64,000 nucleotides of DNA from Ruminococcus sp. FMBCY1 (GCF_023921805.1 NZ_CP074197.1:1488001-1552000), one strand, 5' to 3'. Positions 1 through 11,316 are shown, numbered from the stretch's first letter. Notes: generated by a model from the sequence alone, not told the origin. Program-made: numbers and translations.

Positions 1-990
1 GCCTTTTCCTCTGCCGTTAAGACGCTGAATGCCTTTGCCCTTAAGCTTAAATACATCGCCCGGCTGTGTACCCTCGTGAACCTGATACGAAACCTTGCCG
101 TCGAGAGTAGGAACAACCACCTCTGCGCCGAGAGCAGCCTGTGCAAATGTGAGAGGAAGATTGCACCATACATCATCGCCTCTGCGTTCAAATACAGGAT
201 GCGGCTGAACATTTACATATACATGAAGGTCACCCGACGGGCCGCCGTTGTAACCTGCGTTGCCTCTGCCGCCGACATTAAGAATCTGCTGGTCTTTAAT
301 GCCTGCCGGAACTGTAATATCAACAGTTTTAGTCCTGCGCTTTCTGCCCGAACCGCCGCACTTAGGGCAAGGACTGTCAATAATCTTGCCTTTACCGTGA
401 CAAGCGTCACAGGCACGCTGTGTCTGAACAACTCCGAAAGGTGAACGCTGGCTGATTGTAACTCTGCCCGAGCCTCCGCACACAGAGCAGGTCTTAGGCT
501 GAGTACCGGGTTTTGCGCCCGTACCGTGACATTCGTCACAAGAAGAAACGCAATCGTAGCTTACGGTCTTTTTACAGCCCTTTGCAGCCTCTTCAAATGA
601 AATATAAATGCTTGCCTCAACATCGCTGCCTCGGCTCGGAGCATTAGGATTATTGGAGCGTCTGCCTCCGAATCCGCCGAAAAAGCTTGAAAAAATATCA
701 TCTATATCAATGCCCTGACCGTATGCACCGTAACCGCCTGCGCCGCCCGCACCGAAGTTAGGGTCTACGCCTGCGTGACCGTACTGGTCATAGCGGGCTT
801 TTTTATCTTTATCTGAAAGTACCTCGTAAGCCTCGTTGACTTCTTTGAATTTTTCTTCACATTCCTTATCTCCCGGATGGAGGTCAGGGTGGTACTTTTT
901 AGCGCTCTGACGGTAAGCCTTTTTAATTTCATCTTCGCTTGCTCCCTTAGAAACGCCAAGCACCTCGTAATAATCTCTTTTATCTGCCAT
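1..990 (-). CDS. dnaJ: Chaperone protein DnaJ (partial, C-terminus off window)
   Basis: Hsp40 co-chaperone that delivers clients to DnaK and stimulates its ATPase in the cytoplasm. Read on the minus strand it begins [17 protein letters not shown], the J domain, with the HPD motif near residue 34 (KKYHPDLHP). A Gly/Phe-rich stretch follows, then the CxxCxGxG zinc-finger repeats between about positions 350 and 540. The 330 codons present are open throughout; DnaJ is usually about 380 residues, so roughly the last 50 are beyond position 1. Two ATGs are adjacent (991-993 and 988-990); the second is better spaced from the AAAGGTGAG ribosome site. It is the last gene of the hrcA-grpE-dnaK-dnaJ operon, 177 bp after dnaK. 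Confidence 0.96.
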   Translation of the reverse strand, partial: MADKRDYYEVLGVSKGASEDEIKKAYRQSAKKYHPDLHPGDKECEEKFKEVNEAYEVLSDKDKKARYDQYGHAGVDPNFGAGGAGGYGAYGQGIDIDDIFSSFFGGFGGRRSNNPNAPSRGSDVEASIYISFEEAAKGCKKTVSYDCVSSCDECHGTGAKPGTQPKTCSVCGGSGRVTISQRSPFGVVQTQRACDACHGKGKIIDSPCPKCGGSGRKRRTKTVDITVPAGIKDQQILNVGGRGNAGYNGGPSGDLHVYVNVQPHPVFERRGDDVWCNLPLTFAQAALGAEVVVPTLDGKVSYQVHEGTQPGDVFKLKGKGIQRLNGRGKG

Positions 991-1167
991 CATTCTCACC
1001 TTTTAATAACTTGTTATCAGCTGTATAAAGGTTATCTATATACGCTGTCAAAAATCCATACAGTGCTAAAGGAGCCGTTGCAAAAAACAGCCCCTTTAAC
1101 AAATTTTAACAGGAAAAACAAATGAAGTCAATCATTGTGTAAATCTATTTATAGGTGCCGTTTTTAA

Positions 1168-3045
<1,878 letters not shown>

Positions 3046-3078
3046 TTACTTTTATACTGATTTATTTATATAAAGGTC

Positions 3079-3627
3079 TTAGTCGCAATTTGCAACCTGA
3101 ACCATTGCATGACGAATAATTTTATCACCGATTTTGTAACCTGTCTGGAACACCTGTGAAATACAGTTCTTTTCAAAATTCTCATCGTCAATCTTTGAGA
3201 TTGCGTTGTGAATTTCCGGATTAAACTCCTCACCCTGCGCACCGAAAGGCTCAACCTTGAGCTTTTCAAGCGACTTTGCAAGCTGATTTGAAATAAGCTC
3301 AATGCCCTTTAAAATTTCGGGGTCACAATCTTTTAAATTTGTAATAGCCATCTGAATACTGTCTGCTACAGGCAAAAGCTCTGTAACCGCCTTTGCTGTT
3401 GCGTCATCATAAATAGAAAGCTTTTCGTTTGCTGTACGCTTGCGGTAGTTGTCATACTCGGCACAAAGGCGAAGATATTTGTCTTTCTGTGAGTTGAGCT
3501 CCTCCTCAAGTTCAGCTATTTTTTTGGCGGTTTCATCAATTTCTTCCGTAACCGCTTCAGCTGTCTGTTCGGATGTATTCTCGTTTACAACAGCTTCGTC
3601 TTTTGTCACTTCTTTTTTCTTTGACAT
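3079..3627 (-). CDS. grpE: Nucleotide exchange factor GrpE
   Basis: Co-chaperone that releases ADP from DnaK. The protein has 182 residues: an acidic, charged N-terminal third (MSKKKEVTKDEAVV onward), a long coiled coil (about residues 30-75, containing LCAEYDNYRKRTANEK), and a C-terminal beta-wing domain with the hallmark EFNPEIHNAIS and the ending VFQTGYKIGDKIIRHAMVQV. An AAAGGAAAGGT-type ribosome site precedes the ATG. The gene sits 30 bp after hrcA and 60 bp before dnaK, the standard order of the class I heat-shock operon. Confidence 0.98.
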   Translation of the reverse strand: MSKKKEVTKDEAVVNENTSEQTAEAVTEEIDETAKKIAELEEELNSQKDKYLRLCAEYDNYRKRTANEKLSIYDDATAKAVTELLPVADSIQMAITNLKDCDPEILKGIELISNQLAKSLEKLKVEPFGAQGEEFNPEIHNAISKIDDENFEKNCISQVFQTGYKIGDKIIRHAMVQVANCD

Positions 3628-3657
3628 ATTACCTTTCCTTTCTATATTAATTCTATA

Positions 3658-4686
3658 TTAATGCTCTATAAGCTCGCTTATTATTTTACTTACACATTCG
3701 CTTATACATTCTATAATCGAAATCACTCTGCCGTAATCCGTTCGTATCGGAGCTATTACGGCAAGCGTACCGGACGGTGTATCTTTTACGCTATAGCTTG
3801 AAGAAATTACCGAGCTGTACGCAAGTTCTATACGGCTGTTTTCTGTACCTATACTTACCGAAGTACCTATCGGCAGGCTTGTAAGAACACCTGCAAGATC
3901 TCCTTTCCTTGAAAGAAGTTCAATTACATTTCTTGCCGCAAGAAAATTTACATTCTGCATAAACAACGGCTTTGTCTGACCGCTCAAAAAGATTCCGACT
4001 TCGTTTGCCTTGTCTGCCGCATCTTTTATCGCCGTAAGCACACTTGGCATAAAGAGCGATAACTCGCCAAATCTTGCCGCTGCCGTCTGTATAAACGGAC
4101 GATTTATCGAAGAAAGCCTTACTCCGTCAAACAATTCGTTAAGCGCTTTGTCAAACACTTCAAGAATTTCGGGAGTGATTATAAATTCGCATCTGAAAAG
4201 CTGATTTTTTATAATGCCGTTTGAGGCAATTACAACAGTCATTGCCGTGTGCGAACCCGTCTGCACAAAGCTGATTTTGTGAATCCTGCTTTCTGCGGAA
4301 TTCGGTGCTGTGGCAACTGCGGTAAGTCCTGTCAGCTCCGAAAGAAGATCTGCCGCCGATTTTAAAATATTTTCGGGTGATTCGGCATTTCTGTAAAGTT
4401 TATCCTCCACAAGTTCTCTGCCCCGCTGTGACACCGCCACAATCTTCATAAGATTGTCAACATAGTATCTGTAGCCCTGCTGAGTAGGTATTCTGCCTGC
4501 CGATGTATGCGGCTGAACAAGATAACCCTTTTGTGTGAGGTCTGCCATATCATTTCTTACCGTAGCCGATGAAACTTTTAAATCCGTTTCGTCTATCAGA
4601 GTTTTTGAACCTACAGGCTCACCTGTCTTTATAAAGTTTTCAACAACAGCCGAAAGAATTTTTTGCTTTCTTTCCGCAAGCTCCAT
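3658..4686 (-). CDS. hrcA: Heat-inducible transcription repressor HrcA
   Basis: Repressor of class I heat-shock genes that binds the CIRCE operator and depends on GroEL. The N-terminal winged helix begins MELAERKQKILSAVVENFI and contains SSATVRNDMADL, a typical HrcA recognition segment; a GAF-like domain follows. It has 342 residues from the chosen ATG at 4684-4686, which is preceded by GAGAGGTGAT. An in-frame GTG nine bases upstream is part of that ribosome site and is rejected as a start. It is the first gene of the operon, with CIRCE between it and its promoter, so it should autoregulate. Confidence 0.97.
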   Translation of the reverse strand: MELAERKQKILSAVVENFIKTGEPVGSKTLIDETDLKVSSATVRNDMADLTQKGYLVQPHTSAGRIPTQQGYRYYVDNLMKIVAVSQRGRELVEDKLYRNAESPENILKSAADLLSELTGLTAVATAPNSAESRIHKISFVQTGSHTAMTVVIASNGIIKNQLFRCEFIITPEILEVFDKALNELFDGVRLSSINRPFIQTAAARFGELSLFMPSVLTAIKDAADKANEVGIFLSGQTKPLFMQNVNFLAARNVIELLSRKGDLAGVLTSLPIGTSVSIGTENSRIELAYSSVISSSYSVKDTPSGTLAVIAPIRTDYGRVISIIECISECVSKIISELIEH

Positions 4687-4720
4687 AGGTATCACCTCTC
4701 TGCCTGCGTTTTTTGTTGTT

Positions 4721-4747
4721 TTAGCACTCTCTGTGTGTGAGTGCTAA
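4721..4747. promoter_or_regulatory. CIRCE operator (HrcA binding site)
   Basis: A perfect CIRCE element, TTAGCACTC-N9-GAGTGCTAA, 34 bp before the hrcA start codon and just downstream of its promoter. HrcA bound here would block transcription of the whole hrcA-grpE-dnaK-dnaJ operon. Confidence 0.98.
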
Positions 4748-4760
4748 CTCTTATGCTTAT

Positions 4761-4789
4761 ACTATAATCTTAAAGTCAGCAAAAGTCAA
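4761..4789 (-). promoter_or_regulatory. Sigma-A promoter of the hrcA operon
   Basis: On the minus strand TTGACT (4784-4789), a 17-bp spacer, then TATAGT (4761-4766). The start of transcription would fall at about 4754, directly before the CIRCE element. Confidence 0.85.
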
Positions 4790-4846
4790 GAGTTTTATCA
4801 GAAAAATTTTACTTTTCAAAAACTTTTCACAAATCCGTCACCATTA

Positions 4847-4876
4847 TTGACATTTCAGCGCAAAATATACTATAAT
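4847..4876 (+). promoter_or_regulatory. Sigma-A promoter of the ATP-grasp gene
   Basis: TTGACA (4847-4852), an 18-bp spacer and TATAAT (4871-4876), both boxes consensus. It drives the gene starting at 4968 and leaves a leader of about 85 nt. It is back to back with the hrcA promoter. Confidence 0.8.
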
Positions 4877-4967
4877 GGAAGTTATATTGACAAATACACC
4901 CTTAACTACACAAAATGGCTTAAATTAGCCGTAATTTTGATACAACTAAGATACAAAAGAGGTTATT

Positions 4968-5990
4968 ATGAGAATCGGTTACTTTTTCAGAGTTTGCTCC
5001 GGCGCAACATTCAGCAAACTTTCCGGCGCAATAAATACCGTTCACACAAAATCCGGCAAAAACAAAGCCGGCATTTTCTTTGATATGGTAGGTTGCTTTT
5101 TTAAATACAGAGCGGGATATAATGACTATGTTCTGTTTGAATACTACAATATGACTGCAGACCAACGCAAAACGTATATGACACGCTTTAAAAACAAGCG
5201 TTTTATGTTAATGCAGAACGATCTTACAAGTGCCGAAATATTTAACGATAAAAGATTATTTGATACCAGATTTGCAAAATATCTTGGCAGACGGGTACTT
5301 GTAATTGAGGAAAAGATTACTTTGGAGCAATTCAGCGAATTTATTAAGCCTTGGGATGTTTTCATTGCAAAGCCTGCTTTCGGCGAATGCGGCAAAGGCA
5401 TTGAAAAACTTGTTAAAGCGGACTTTAAGAGTGACGAAGAATTTTATAATTATGTTTTTGACAAAGAAAACGAATTCGGTGTACTTGAAGAGGCAATAAA
5501 ACAACACCCCGATGTTTCAAAAATTTATCCTCACTCAATTAACTGCTTAAGAATTGCCACACTTGTGGTAGACGGCAAGCCGAATATTTTGTATGCGGTG
5601 TTTAAAACAGGAAATAACGGTAAATTTGTAGATAATCTTGAAAACGGCGGTTTTGCCTGTCACTTTGACCTCGATACAGGTACGGTAACAGGGCCGGGAC
5701 ATACTTCCGATATGGAAATTGCATACGAACACCCGTATTCGGGAATAAAATTTAAAGGTTTTAAAATTCCTTACTGCGAAGAGGTCAAGGAGCTTGTTAA
5801 AAATGCGGCACTGGAAGAACCCGAATTTAAGTATTGCGGTTGGGATGTATGCATTTCGGAGAACGGACCTGCGATTATCGAGGGCAATGACTATGCGGCA
5901 TATGACTTTCCGCAGTTACCCGACGAAGATACTCCAAAGGTCGGATTAATTTCAATTATAAAGCAGTATATTCCCGACCTTAAACTTTAA
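4968..5990 (+). CDS. Sugar-transfer-associated ATP-grasp protein
   Basis: A 340-residue protein with the look of the sugar-transfer-associated ATP-grasp family, usually found in polysaccharide loci. Visible features are the N-terminal segment FDMVGCFFKYRAGYNDYV, an ATP-grasp core with FIAKPAFGECGKGIEKL (about residues 131-147), and a C-terminal metal/ATP segment AIIEGNDYAAYDFPQLP. The chemistry expected is an ATP-dependent carboxylate-amine or similar ligation, with unknown substrate. It has its own consensus promoter and no other polysaccharide gene beside it; only a small membrane protein follows, 35 bp downstream. The ribosome site AAAAGAGG is close to the ATG. Confidence 0.75.
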   Translation: MRIGYFFRVCSGATFSKLSGAINTVHTKSGKNKAGIFFDMVGCFFKYRAGYNDYVLFEYYNMTADQRKTYMTRFKNKRFMLMQNDLTSAEIFNDKRLFDTRFAKYLGRRVLVIEEKITLEQFSEFIKPWDVFIAKPAFGECGKGIEKLVKADFKSDEEFYNYVFDKENEFGVLEEAIKQHPDVSKIYPHSINCLRIATLVVDGKPNILYAVFKTGNNGKFVDNLENGGFACHFDLDTGTVTGPGHTSDMEIAYEHPYSGIKFKGFKIPYCEEVKELVKNAALEEPEFKYCGWDVCISENGPAIIEGNDYAAYDFPQLPDEDTPKVGLISIIKQYIPDLKL

Positions 5991-6025
5991 ATCATTAATA
6001 CATTAGATTTATAGGAGATCAACAA

Positions 6026-6292
6026 ATGGAAACCATAAAATCCTTTTACTTTATATTATGGGCAATAATCGCTCTGTATATGTTCGTATCGGCAAAAAAG
6101 CTCGGTTCTTTGTGCTACATCATCGGGGGTTTTTTCAGCTTTATGACTGTATGGTACGCTATGAACAGTTTTTCGGGAATTGCAATGTTTGACGGTGTGC
6201 TCGGCATTGTGTTTAAATGTGTAGTAGGCGCTTTCCTGCTCGGCTTTGTACTGATTTATGTAATCGGTAAACTAAAAAAGAATAAGAAATAA
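6026..6292 (+). CDS. Small multi-pass membrane protein, function unknown
   Basis: An 88-residue hydrophobic protein with about three membrane segments (residues 7-22, 28-48 and 58-80) and a basic tail KLKKNKK, which suggests a cytoplasmic C-terminus. The ribosome site TAGGAGATC precedes the ATG. It is 35 bp after the ATP-grasp gene and is followed by a strong terminator, so the two probably form one transcript. I recognise no family. Confidence 0.7.
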   Translation: METIKSFYFILWAIIALYMFVSAKKLGSLCYIIGGFFSFMTVWYAMNSFSGIAMFDGVLGIVFKCVVGAFLLGFVLIYVIGKLKKNKK

Positions 6293-6321
6293 AATTTTAA
6301 ATCAATTACAGGCTTAAAAGC

Positions 6322-6370
6322 ATAACCCCTCCGGCAACGCTGTTAATATGCGTTGTCGGAGGGGTTATTG
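6322..6370 (+). terminator. Rho-independent terminator
   Basis: A 17-bp stem, AACCCCTCCGGCAACGC pairing with GCGTTGTCGGAGGGGTT (one mismatch), around a short loop, followed by ATTGTTGTT. It ends the ATP-grasp/membrane-protein transcript. Confidence 0.85.
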
Positions 6371-6451
6371 TTGTTGCCAAACTTTGCATATACAAAAAGC
6401 TTTTCAAAATATGTCGCATTAGAACAAATTTTAAAAACAATGTAAAAATAA

Positions 6452-6480
6452 TTGACAGGGACTATATCTGATTTTATAAT
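6452..6480 (+). promoter_or_regulatory. Sigma-A promoter of the ABC exporter operon
   Basis: TTGACA, a 17-bp spacer and TATAAT, a perfect consensus promoter 37 bp before the start of the ATP-binding gene. Confidence 0.88.
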
Positions 6481-6516
6481 ATTTATATAAATACATTCAT
6501 ATAAAGGACTGATATT

Positions 6517-7239
6517 ATGATAAAATTCAATAATGTTACAAAGGTATTTAACAACACTTTAAAAGCAGTAGACGACCTGTCTTTTACTGTAAATAAAGGC
6601 GAAATTGTAGGTTTTATCGGACCGAACGGTTCGGGCAAAACCACCACAATCAAAATGCTTACAGGTATTCTCTCAAGTGACAGCGGTGAAATAAGCATCA
6701 ACGGTCACGACATAAAAAAAGAACCGCTTGAGGCAAAGAAAAGTATCGGTTACATTGCCGACAGTCCCGATATGTTCTTAAGGCTCAAAGGAATTGAGTT
6801 TCTCAATTTCATCGGTGACATCTACAAAGTTCCGTCAGATGTGCGCAAAAAGAGATTTACCGAAGTTTGCGACAGATTCGGACTTACCGACAGCTTAAAC
6901 GCACCTATGCTAAGCTACTCGCACGGTATGCGTCAGAAAATTATGGTTGCCGCCGCACTTGTGCACAATCCCGATGTATGGATTCTTGACGAACCGCTCA
7001 TCGGTCTTGACCCTAAGAGTGCTTTTGAACTGAAAGCTATGATGCGTGAACACGCAGATGCGGGTAACTGCGTATTTTTCTCCACCCACATACTTGAAGT
7101 TGCCGAAAAACTCTGCGACAAGGTTATCATAATAAAAAAGGGCAAATCGCTTTATGACGGCACTCTCGATAATCTTTGTAGTCAGAACACAGGCAAATCA
7201 CTTGAACAAATCTTTTTGGAGCTGACTGAAAATGAGTAA
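6517..7239 (+). CDS. ABC transporter ATP-binding protein
   Basis: A 240-residue nucleotide-binding subunit. Walker A is GPNGSGKTTT (about residues 36-45), the signature is SYSHGMRQK (about 133-141; the usual LSGGQ is degenerate, as in many exporters of this type), Walker B is VWILDEP, and the switch histidine follows in FFSTHILEVAE. It overlaps the following permease gene by 8 bp, so the two are translationally coupled. The substrate cannot be told from sequence. Confidence 0.93.
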   Translation: MIKFNNVTKVFNNTLKAVDDLSFTVNKGEIVGFIGPNGSGKTTTIKMLTGILSSDSGEISINGHDIKKEPLEAKKSIGYIADSPDMFLRLKGIEFLNFIGDIYKVPSDVRKKRFTEVCDRFGLTDSLNAPMLSYSHGMRQKIMVAAALVHNPDVWILDEPLIGLDPKSAFELKAMMREHADAGNCVFFSTHILEVAEKLCDKVIIIKKGKSLYDGTLDNLCSQNTGKSLEQIFLELTENE

Positions 7240-8923
7240 TTTTTTTAATTTATTAAAAACCTTTATAAAAACAACCGAGCTAACCTCCGCAGAAAAAAAG
7301 CGTTCCAAACATTTTTATACAATTATGGGTACGGCGGTTGTGCTTCTTATTATGATACCGGCAGGTGCGCTTGTCGGAATAATCACCTATGCTCTAACAC
7401 TTGGCGTAATGACATACGGCGGAGCAACACAGGGTGCGGAAGTAATTTTACATATTATTTCTATCCTTTCCGTAGTATTCGGAATTAATGTAATTATCAA
7501 TATATTTTATTTTTCAAACGATATTGAAAATCTCATTCCTCTTCCGTTAAAGCCGAGAGAAATCGTAAGCGCAAAGTTTGCTTATTCCCTGCTTTCGGAA
7601 AACATAATGGAATTTATCCTTATTCTCGGCGCTTGCGTAGGCTTTATGTCGGCAAAGGGATTTTCGCTTACAGGTGTTATAACTTCAATAATCGGCATAC
7701 TTACCGTTCCCATTATTCCTCTTGCTTACTGCGGAATTATTGCCGTTATATTTATGTACTTTACCCACTCGGTAAAAAATCGTGATTTCCTCAATAAAAT
7801 TACAGGTATCGGCACTGCCGTGCTTATAGTCGGCGCATTGGTTGCTCTCGTAAGCATCAGCGGATTTAATCCCGACGCAATCGTTACTTCGCTTGCAAGC
7901 GCAGACAACGGATTTTTAAATGTTATGAACTTTATTTTTCCGCACATTCCGCTTATGATGGATTCTATCTCAAGCGAATCCGTATATCAACTGCTTTTAT
8001 ACTTGCTTGCAAATGTAATTTTTGTTGCAGTCTTCCTTTTCCTTGCGTCAAAAATGTATATCAAAGGTGTGTCGGACATCAATACCACAAAATCCAAACG
8101 CAGTAAAAGCATTGCAAGTCAGGCTGTTGAAGAATCAACCCAAAAAGGAGTTTTTGCAAGTTATTTGAAAAAAGAATTTCTTATCCTTTTCAGAACTCCG
8201 CCTTTCTTTATGGACTGCATAGCCATTAACCTTTTGTGGCCTGTTTTTATGGCTGTTATTATGATTTTGCAGGGCAGTACAAACTTTTTGTCGGGCACAC
8301 TTACACCGTACCTTGCGGGAGATCAAAAAAGTATTACTGTAATTACCGTAGCGGCTGTTGTAATTTCCGCCCTTGTCACGGCAATTAACAGTATCGCTTC
8401 TTCCGCAATTTCAAGAGAGGGCAAGCACTTCCAATTTATGCGCTATATTCCCGTTACATTAAGAGTTCAACTGAATGCAAAAGCACTTACAAGTATAATC
8501 ATCAGCGGCTCTGTTATGGTGCTCTATGTAATTGCATTTAATATTTACTGCGCAATTCTCGCAGACAGCTTTAACCCGTTTGTATTCATCGTAATTCCGC
8601 TTATACATATTCTTTTAAGCCTTATCTGCGTTGTTTTTGTAACCTACCTCGGTATATTCTTGGACACAATAAACCCTAAACTTGTATGGGACGATGAAAT
8701 CAACGCTTTGCGAGGTAACTACAATACCGTAATCAATGCAGCCATAATTATAGCAATTACCGCCGCTATTTGTGCAATTTCTCTTGTATTGCTATGGATT
8801 TTTGGCGTTGAACCTGTTATAATTAACCTTGGACTTGTTATTGTTATGTATGTGCTTGCGGTTTTTGCACAAAGGCTTTGCCTTAGCAAGGGTGTAAAAA
8901 ATCTTGAACAAACCGAAAGCTGA
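7232..8923 (+). CDS. ABC transporter permease (putative exporter)
   Basis: A 563-residue integral membrane protein with about 12 hydrophobic segments in two halves, separated near residues 285-300 by a charged cytoplasmic stretch (NTTKSKRSKSIASQAVEEST). The design and length fit the large putative exporter permeases that pair with a single soluble ATPase. It starts inside the last codons of the ATPase gene (ATG at 7232). pncB starts 47 bp downstream and may be cotranscribed. The substrate is unknown. Confidence 0.85.
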   Translation: MSNFFNLLKTFIKTTELTSAEKKRSKHFYTIMGTAVVLLIMIPAGALVGIITYALTLGVMTYGGATQGAEVILHIISILSVVFGINVIINIFYFSNDIENLIPLPLKPREIVSAKFAYSLLSENIMEFILILGACVGFMSAKGFSLTGVITSIIGILTVPIIPLAYCGIIAVIFMYFTHSVKNRDFLNKITGIGTAVLIVGALVALVSISGFNPDAIVTSLASADNGFLNVMNFIFPHIPLMMDSISSESVYQLLLYLLANVIFVAVFLFLASKMYIKGVSDINTTKSKRSKSIASQAVEESTQKGVFASYLKKEFLILFRTPPFFMDCIAINLLWPVFMAVIMILQGSTNFLSGTLTPYLAGDQKSITVITVAAVVISALVTAINSIASSAISREGKHFQFMRYIPVTLRVQLNAKALTSIIISGSVMVLYVIAFNIYCAILADSFNPFVFIVIPLIHILLSLICVVFVTYLGIFLDTINPKLVWDDEINALRGNYNTVINAAIIIAITAAICAISLVLLWIFGVEPVIINLGLVIVMYVLAVFAQRLCLSKGVKNLEQTES

Positions 8924-8970
8924 TAGATTCGAAACACAATGCAAATCAAATTTTATTAAGGTGATTTATA

Positions 8971-10416
8971 ATGACAGAAACTAACTATTCCATGCTCTGC
9001 GATTTTTACGAGCTTACAATGTCAAACGGCTATTTTAAAAACGGCTTTTACAAAAAGACTGTTTACTTCGACCTTTTCTTCCGCAAAGTACCCGACAACG
9101 GCGGTTTTGCCATTGCGGCAGGCCTTGAGCAGGTAATTGACTACATCAAAAATCTCCACTTCTCCGAAACCGATATTGAATATCTTAGAGAAAAAGGAAT
9201 TTTTGACGAAGAATTTTTAAAATATCTTTCAAATTTCAAATTCACAGGTGATATTTACGCTATTCCCGAGGGAACTCCTATCTTCCCTAACGAACCGATT
9301 ATTACGGTAAAAGCTCCTGCCATAGAGGCACAGCTTATCGAAACATTTTTACTTCTTACAATCAATCATCAGACTCTCATTGCAACAAAGGCAAACAGAA
9401 TTGTTCGTGCCGCACAGGGCAGAACTGTTCTTGAGTTTGGTTCTCGCCGTGCACAGGGCGCAACAGGTGCCGTTGACGGTGCAAGAGCCGCATACATAGG
9501 CGGTTGTGCCGGTACAGCCTGCACACTTACAGACGCACTTTACGGCGTACCCGCAGGCGGCACAATGGCTCATTCCTGGATTCAGATGTTCGACAACGAA
9601 TATACAGCATTCCGCACCTACTGCGAGCTTTATCCTGAGAACCCGACACTTCTTGTCGATACTTACAACACGCTTAAAAGCGGCGTTCCGAACGCAATAA
9701 GAGTATTTAAAGAAGTGCTTGTTCCAAAGGGCATTAACAAATTTGCAATTCGTCTTGATTCGGGCGATATTTCTTACCTTTCTAAAAAAGCGAGAAAAAT
9801 GCTTGACGAGGCAGGACTTGAAAACTGCAAAATTGTTGCGTCAAACTCACTCGACGAGTACCTTATCCGTGACCTTATGATGCAGGGTGCACAGGTCGAT
9901 GTTTTCGGAGTTGGCGAAAGACTTATAACTTCGTCAAGTTCGCCTGTATTCGGCGGTGTATATAAACTTGTTGCCGTTGAAGAACCCACAAGCGGCGAAA
10001 TTATCCCGAAAATCAAAGTCAGCGAGAACACATCAAAAATCACAAATCCTCATTTCAAAAAACTTTACCGTTATTATGACAACGAGAGCGGCAAGGCTCT
10101 TGCCGACGAACTTTGCGTGTACGACGAAGTAATGGATTTCTCAAAACCACACACCATTTTCGACCAGAATGCAACATGGAAAGCAAAAACTCTCACAGAC
10201 TTTACCGCAAAAGAATTACTTGTACCGATATTTAAGGACGGCAAGTGCGTGTATGAATCGCCAAAGATTGAAGATATTGCAAAATACTGCAAAGACCAAA
10301 TCGGACTCCTTTGGGACGAGGTAAAGCGATTTGAGAACCCGCACAACTACTATGTTGACCTCTCGAAAAAACTTTGGGACATCAAAAACATTCTTTTAAA
10401 TATCTATCAGAGTTAA
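8971..10416 (+). CDS. pncB: Nicotinate phosphoribosyltransferase
   Basis: Makes nicotinate mononucleotide from nicotinate and PRPP in NAD salvage (Preiss-Handler route). The 481-residue protein begins TNYSMLCDFYELTMSNGYF, the usual N-terminus, and carries EFGSRRAQG, the active-site histidine region GGTMAHSWIQMF and the phosphate-binding FAIRLDSGDISYLS. The length is normal. The ribosome site AAGGTGATT precedes the ATG. It follows the ABC exporter permease by 47 bp and precedes the dockerin/CAP gene by 16 bp, with no promoter or terminator visible between them. Confidence 0.96.
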   Translation: MTETNYSMLCDFYELTMSNGYFKNGFYKKTVYFDLFFRKVPDNGGFAIAAGLEQVIDYIKNLHFSETDIEYLREKGIFDEEFLKYLSNFKFTGDIYAIPEGTPIFPNEPIITVKAPAIEAQLIETFLLLTINHQTLIATKANRIVRAAQGRTVLEFGSRRAQGATGAVDGARAAYIGGCAGTACTLTDALYGVPAGGTMAHSWIQMFDNEYTAFRTYCELYPENPTLLVDTYNTLKSGVPNAIRVFKEVLVPKGINKFAIRLDSGDISYLSKKARKMLDEAGLENCKIVASNSLDEYLIRDLMMQGAQVDVFGVGERLITSSSSPVFGGVYKLVAVEEPTSGEIIPKIKVSENTSKITNPHFKKLYRYYDNESGKALADELCVYDEVMDFSKPHTIFDQNATWKAKTLTDFTAKELLVPIFKDGKCVYESPKIEDIAKYCKDQIGLLWDEVKRFENPHNYYVDLSKKLWDIKNILLNIYQS

Positions 10417-10432
10417 AATCACAGGAGTTCAT

Positions 10433-11182
10433 ATGATAAATTTAAAACAAATTATCGCCGTAACACTTACCGCCACAGCAGTAGCGGCAACTGCAATTGT
10501 TTCGGCATCAGCACTTGATACGCAAAAATACGACTTAAACGATGACGGCAGATTTGATGTGCAGGATGTTACATACTTGCAGATAAAAATAGCAGGTGAC
10601 GGAGAACTGACAGACAATCAGAAAAAAATTGCCGACTATAACAATGACGGCAAAATTGATGTTCAGGATGTAACCTCGGCTCAAATGCTCATTTCGGGAG
10701 GAGAAACTCCGACACAGCCTGCAACACAGCCGACCACCGTACAACCGACTTCACAACCGCAGCCTACCACACAGCCGAGCGGATCTGCAAGCTATAATAA
10801 AGAATTTGCCGATAAGGTAATTGAACTTGTAAATGCGGCACGGGCAAAAGAGGGACTTTCTCCTCTCACAAAAGACACAACTCTTACAAACCTTTCAAAC
10901 ATTCGTTCAAAAGAAACAGCAACTCTGTTTTCACACCAGCGCCCTGACGGCACAAGCTGGTCTATGGTTTTAAAGCAGAATAATGTTTCGTACACTTCGG
11001 CAGCCGAAAACATTGCCGCAGGACAGAACACACCCGAAGCTGTAGTAAAAGAATGGATGAATTCTCCGTCGCACAGAGCAAACATAATGAACAGCAAATA
11101 TAACAAAATCGGTGTTTCGTGTTATGTTGACCAAAATGCTCCGTACAGATATTATTGGGAACAGTTGTTTATTAAGGGCTAA
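10433..11182 (+). CDS. Secreted CAP (SCP/PR1) domain protein with N-terminal type I dockerin
   Basis: A 249-residue exported protein. A signal peptide (about residues 1-27) is followed directly by two dockerin-type calcium-binding repeats, DLNDDGRFDVQDV and DYNNDGKIDVQDV (about 35-88), a Pro/Thr/Gln linker (about 93-120), and a CAP domain containing SHQRPDGTSW, AENIA and HRANIMN. Type I dockerins bind cohesins, so the protein may be displayed on a scaffold; the role of bacterial CAP domains is generally unknown. Dockerins usually sit at the C-terminus, so the N-terminal placement is less common. The ribosome site AGGAG precedes the ATG; a short repeat starts at the stop codon. Confidence 0.88.
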   Translation: MINLKQIIAVTLTATAVAATAIVSASALDTQKYDLNDDGRFDVQDVTYLQIKIAGDGELTDNQKKIADYNNDGKIDVQDVTSAQMLISGGETPTQPATQPTTVQPTSQPQPTTQPSGSASYNKEFADKVIELVNAARAKEGLSPLTKDTTLTNLSNIRSKETATLFSHQRPDGTSWSMVLKQNNVSYTSAAENIAAGQNTPEAVVKEWMNSPSHRANIMNSKYNKIGVSCYVDQNAPYRYYWEQLFIKG

Positions 11183-11257
11183 CGCAAACTCCGATAGCCA
11201 ACCGGCTTGCTGTTTGGCAGCTTAAACACAATAGCGAAAACCTTTCAATTATGAAAA
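11181..11257 (+). repeat. Solo copy of the palindromic CAAACAG repeat module
   Basis: About 77 bp (GATAGCCAACCGGCTTGC, then TGTTTGGCAGCTT and so on) matching, with substitutions, the modules at 12188-12273 (opposite strand) and 29789-29872 (same strand). It begins at the stop codon of the CAP gene, so it was inserted at, or forms, that gene's 3' end. Confidence 0.6.
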
Positions 11258-11278
11258 CAAACAAGAAAATAGGCTTTT

Positions 11279-11316
11279 TAACACCGTCAACTCTTTGCGC
11301 TGACGGTGTTTTCTTT
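11279..11316 (+). terminator. Rho-independent terminator
   Basis: ACACCGTCA, an 11-nt loop, TGACGGTGT, then TTTCTTT. It closes the pncB/CAP transcription unit. Confidence 0.85.

Noticed and set aside
1066-1100. Hairpin between dnaK and dnaJ (AAAGGAGCCG / CAGCCCCTTT)
   Set aside because: It has mismatches and no T-run, so I did not list it as a terminator; it may merely lower dnaJ expression or stability.
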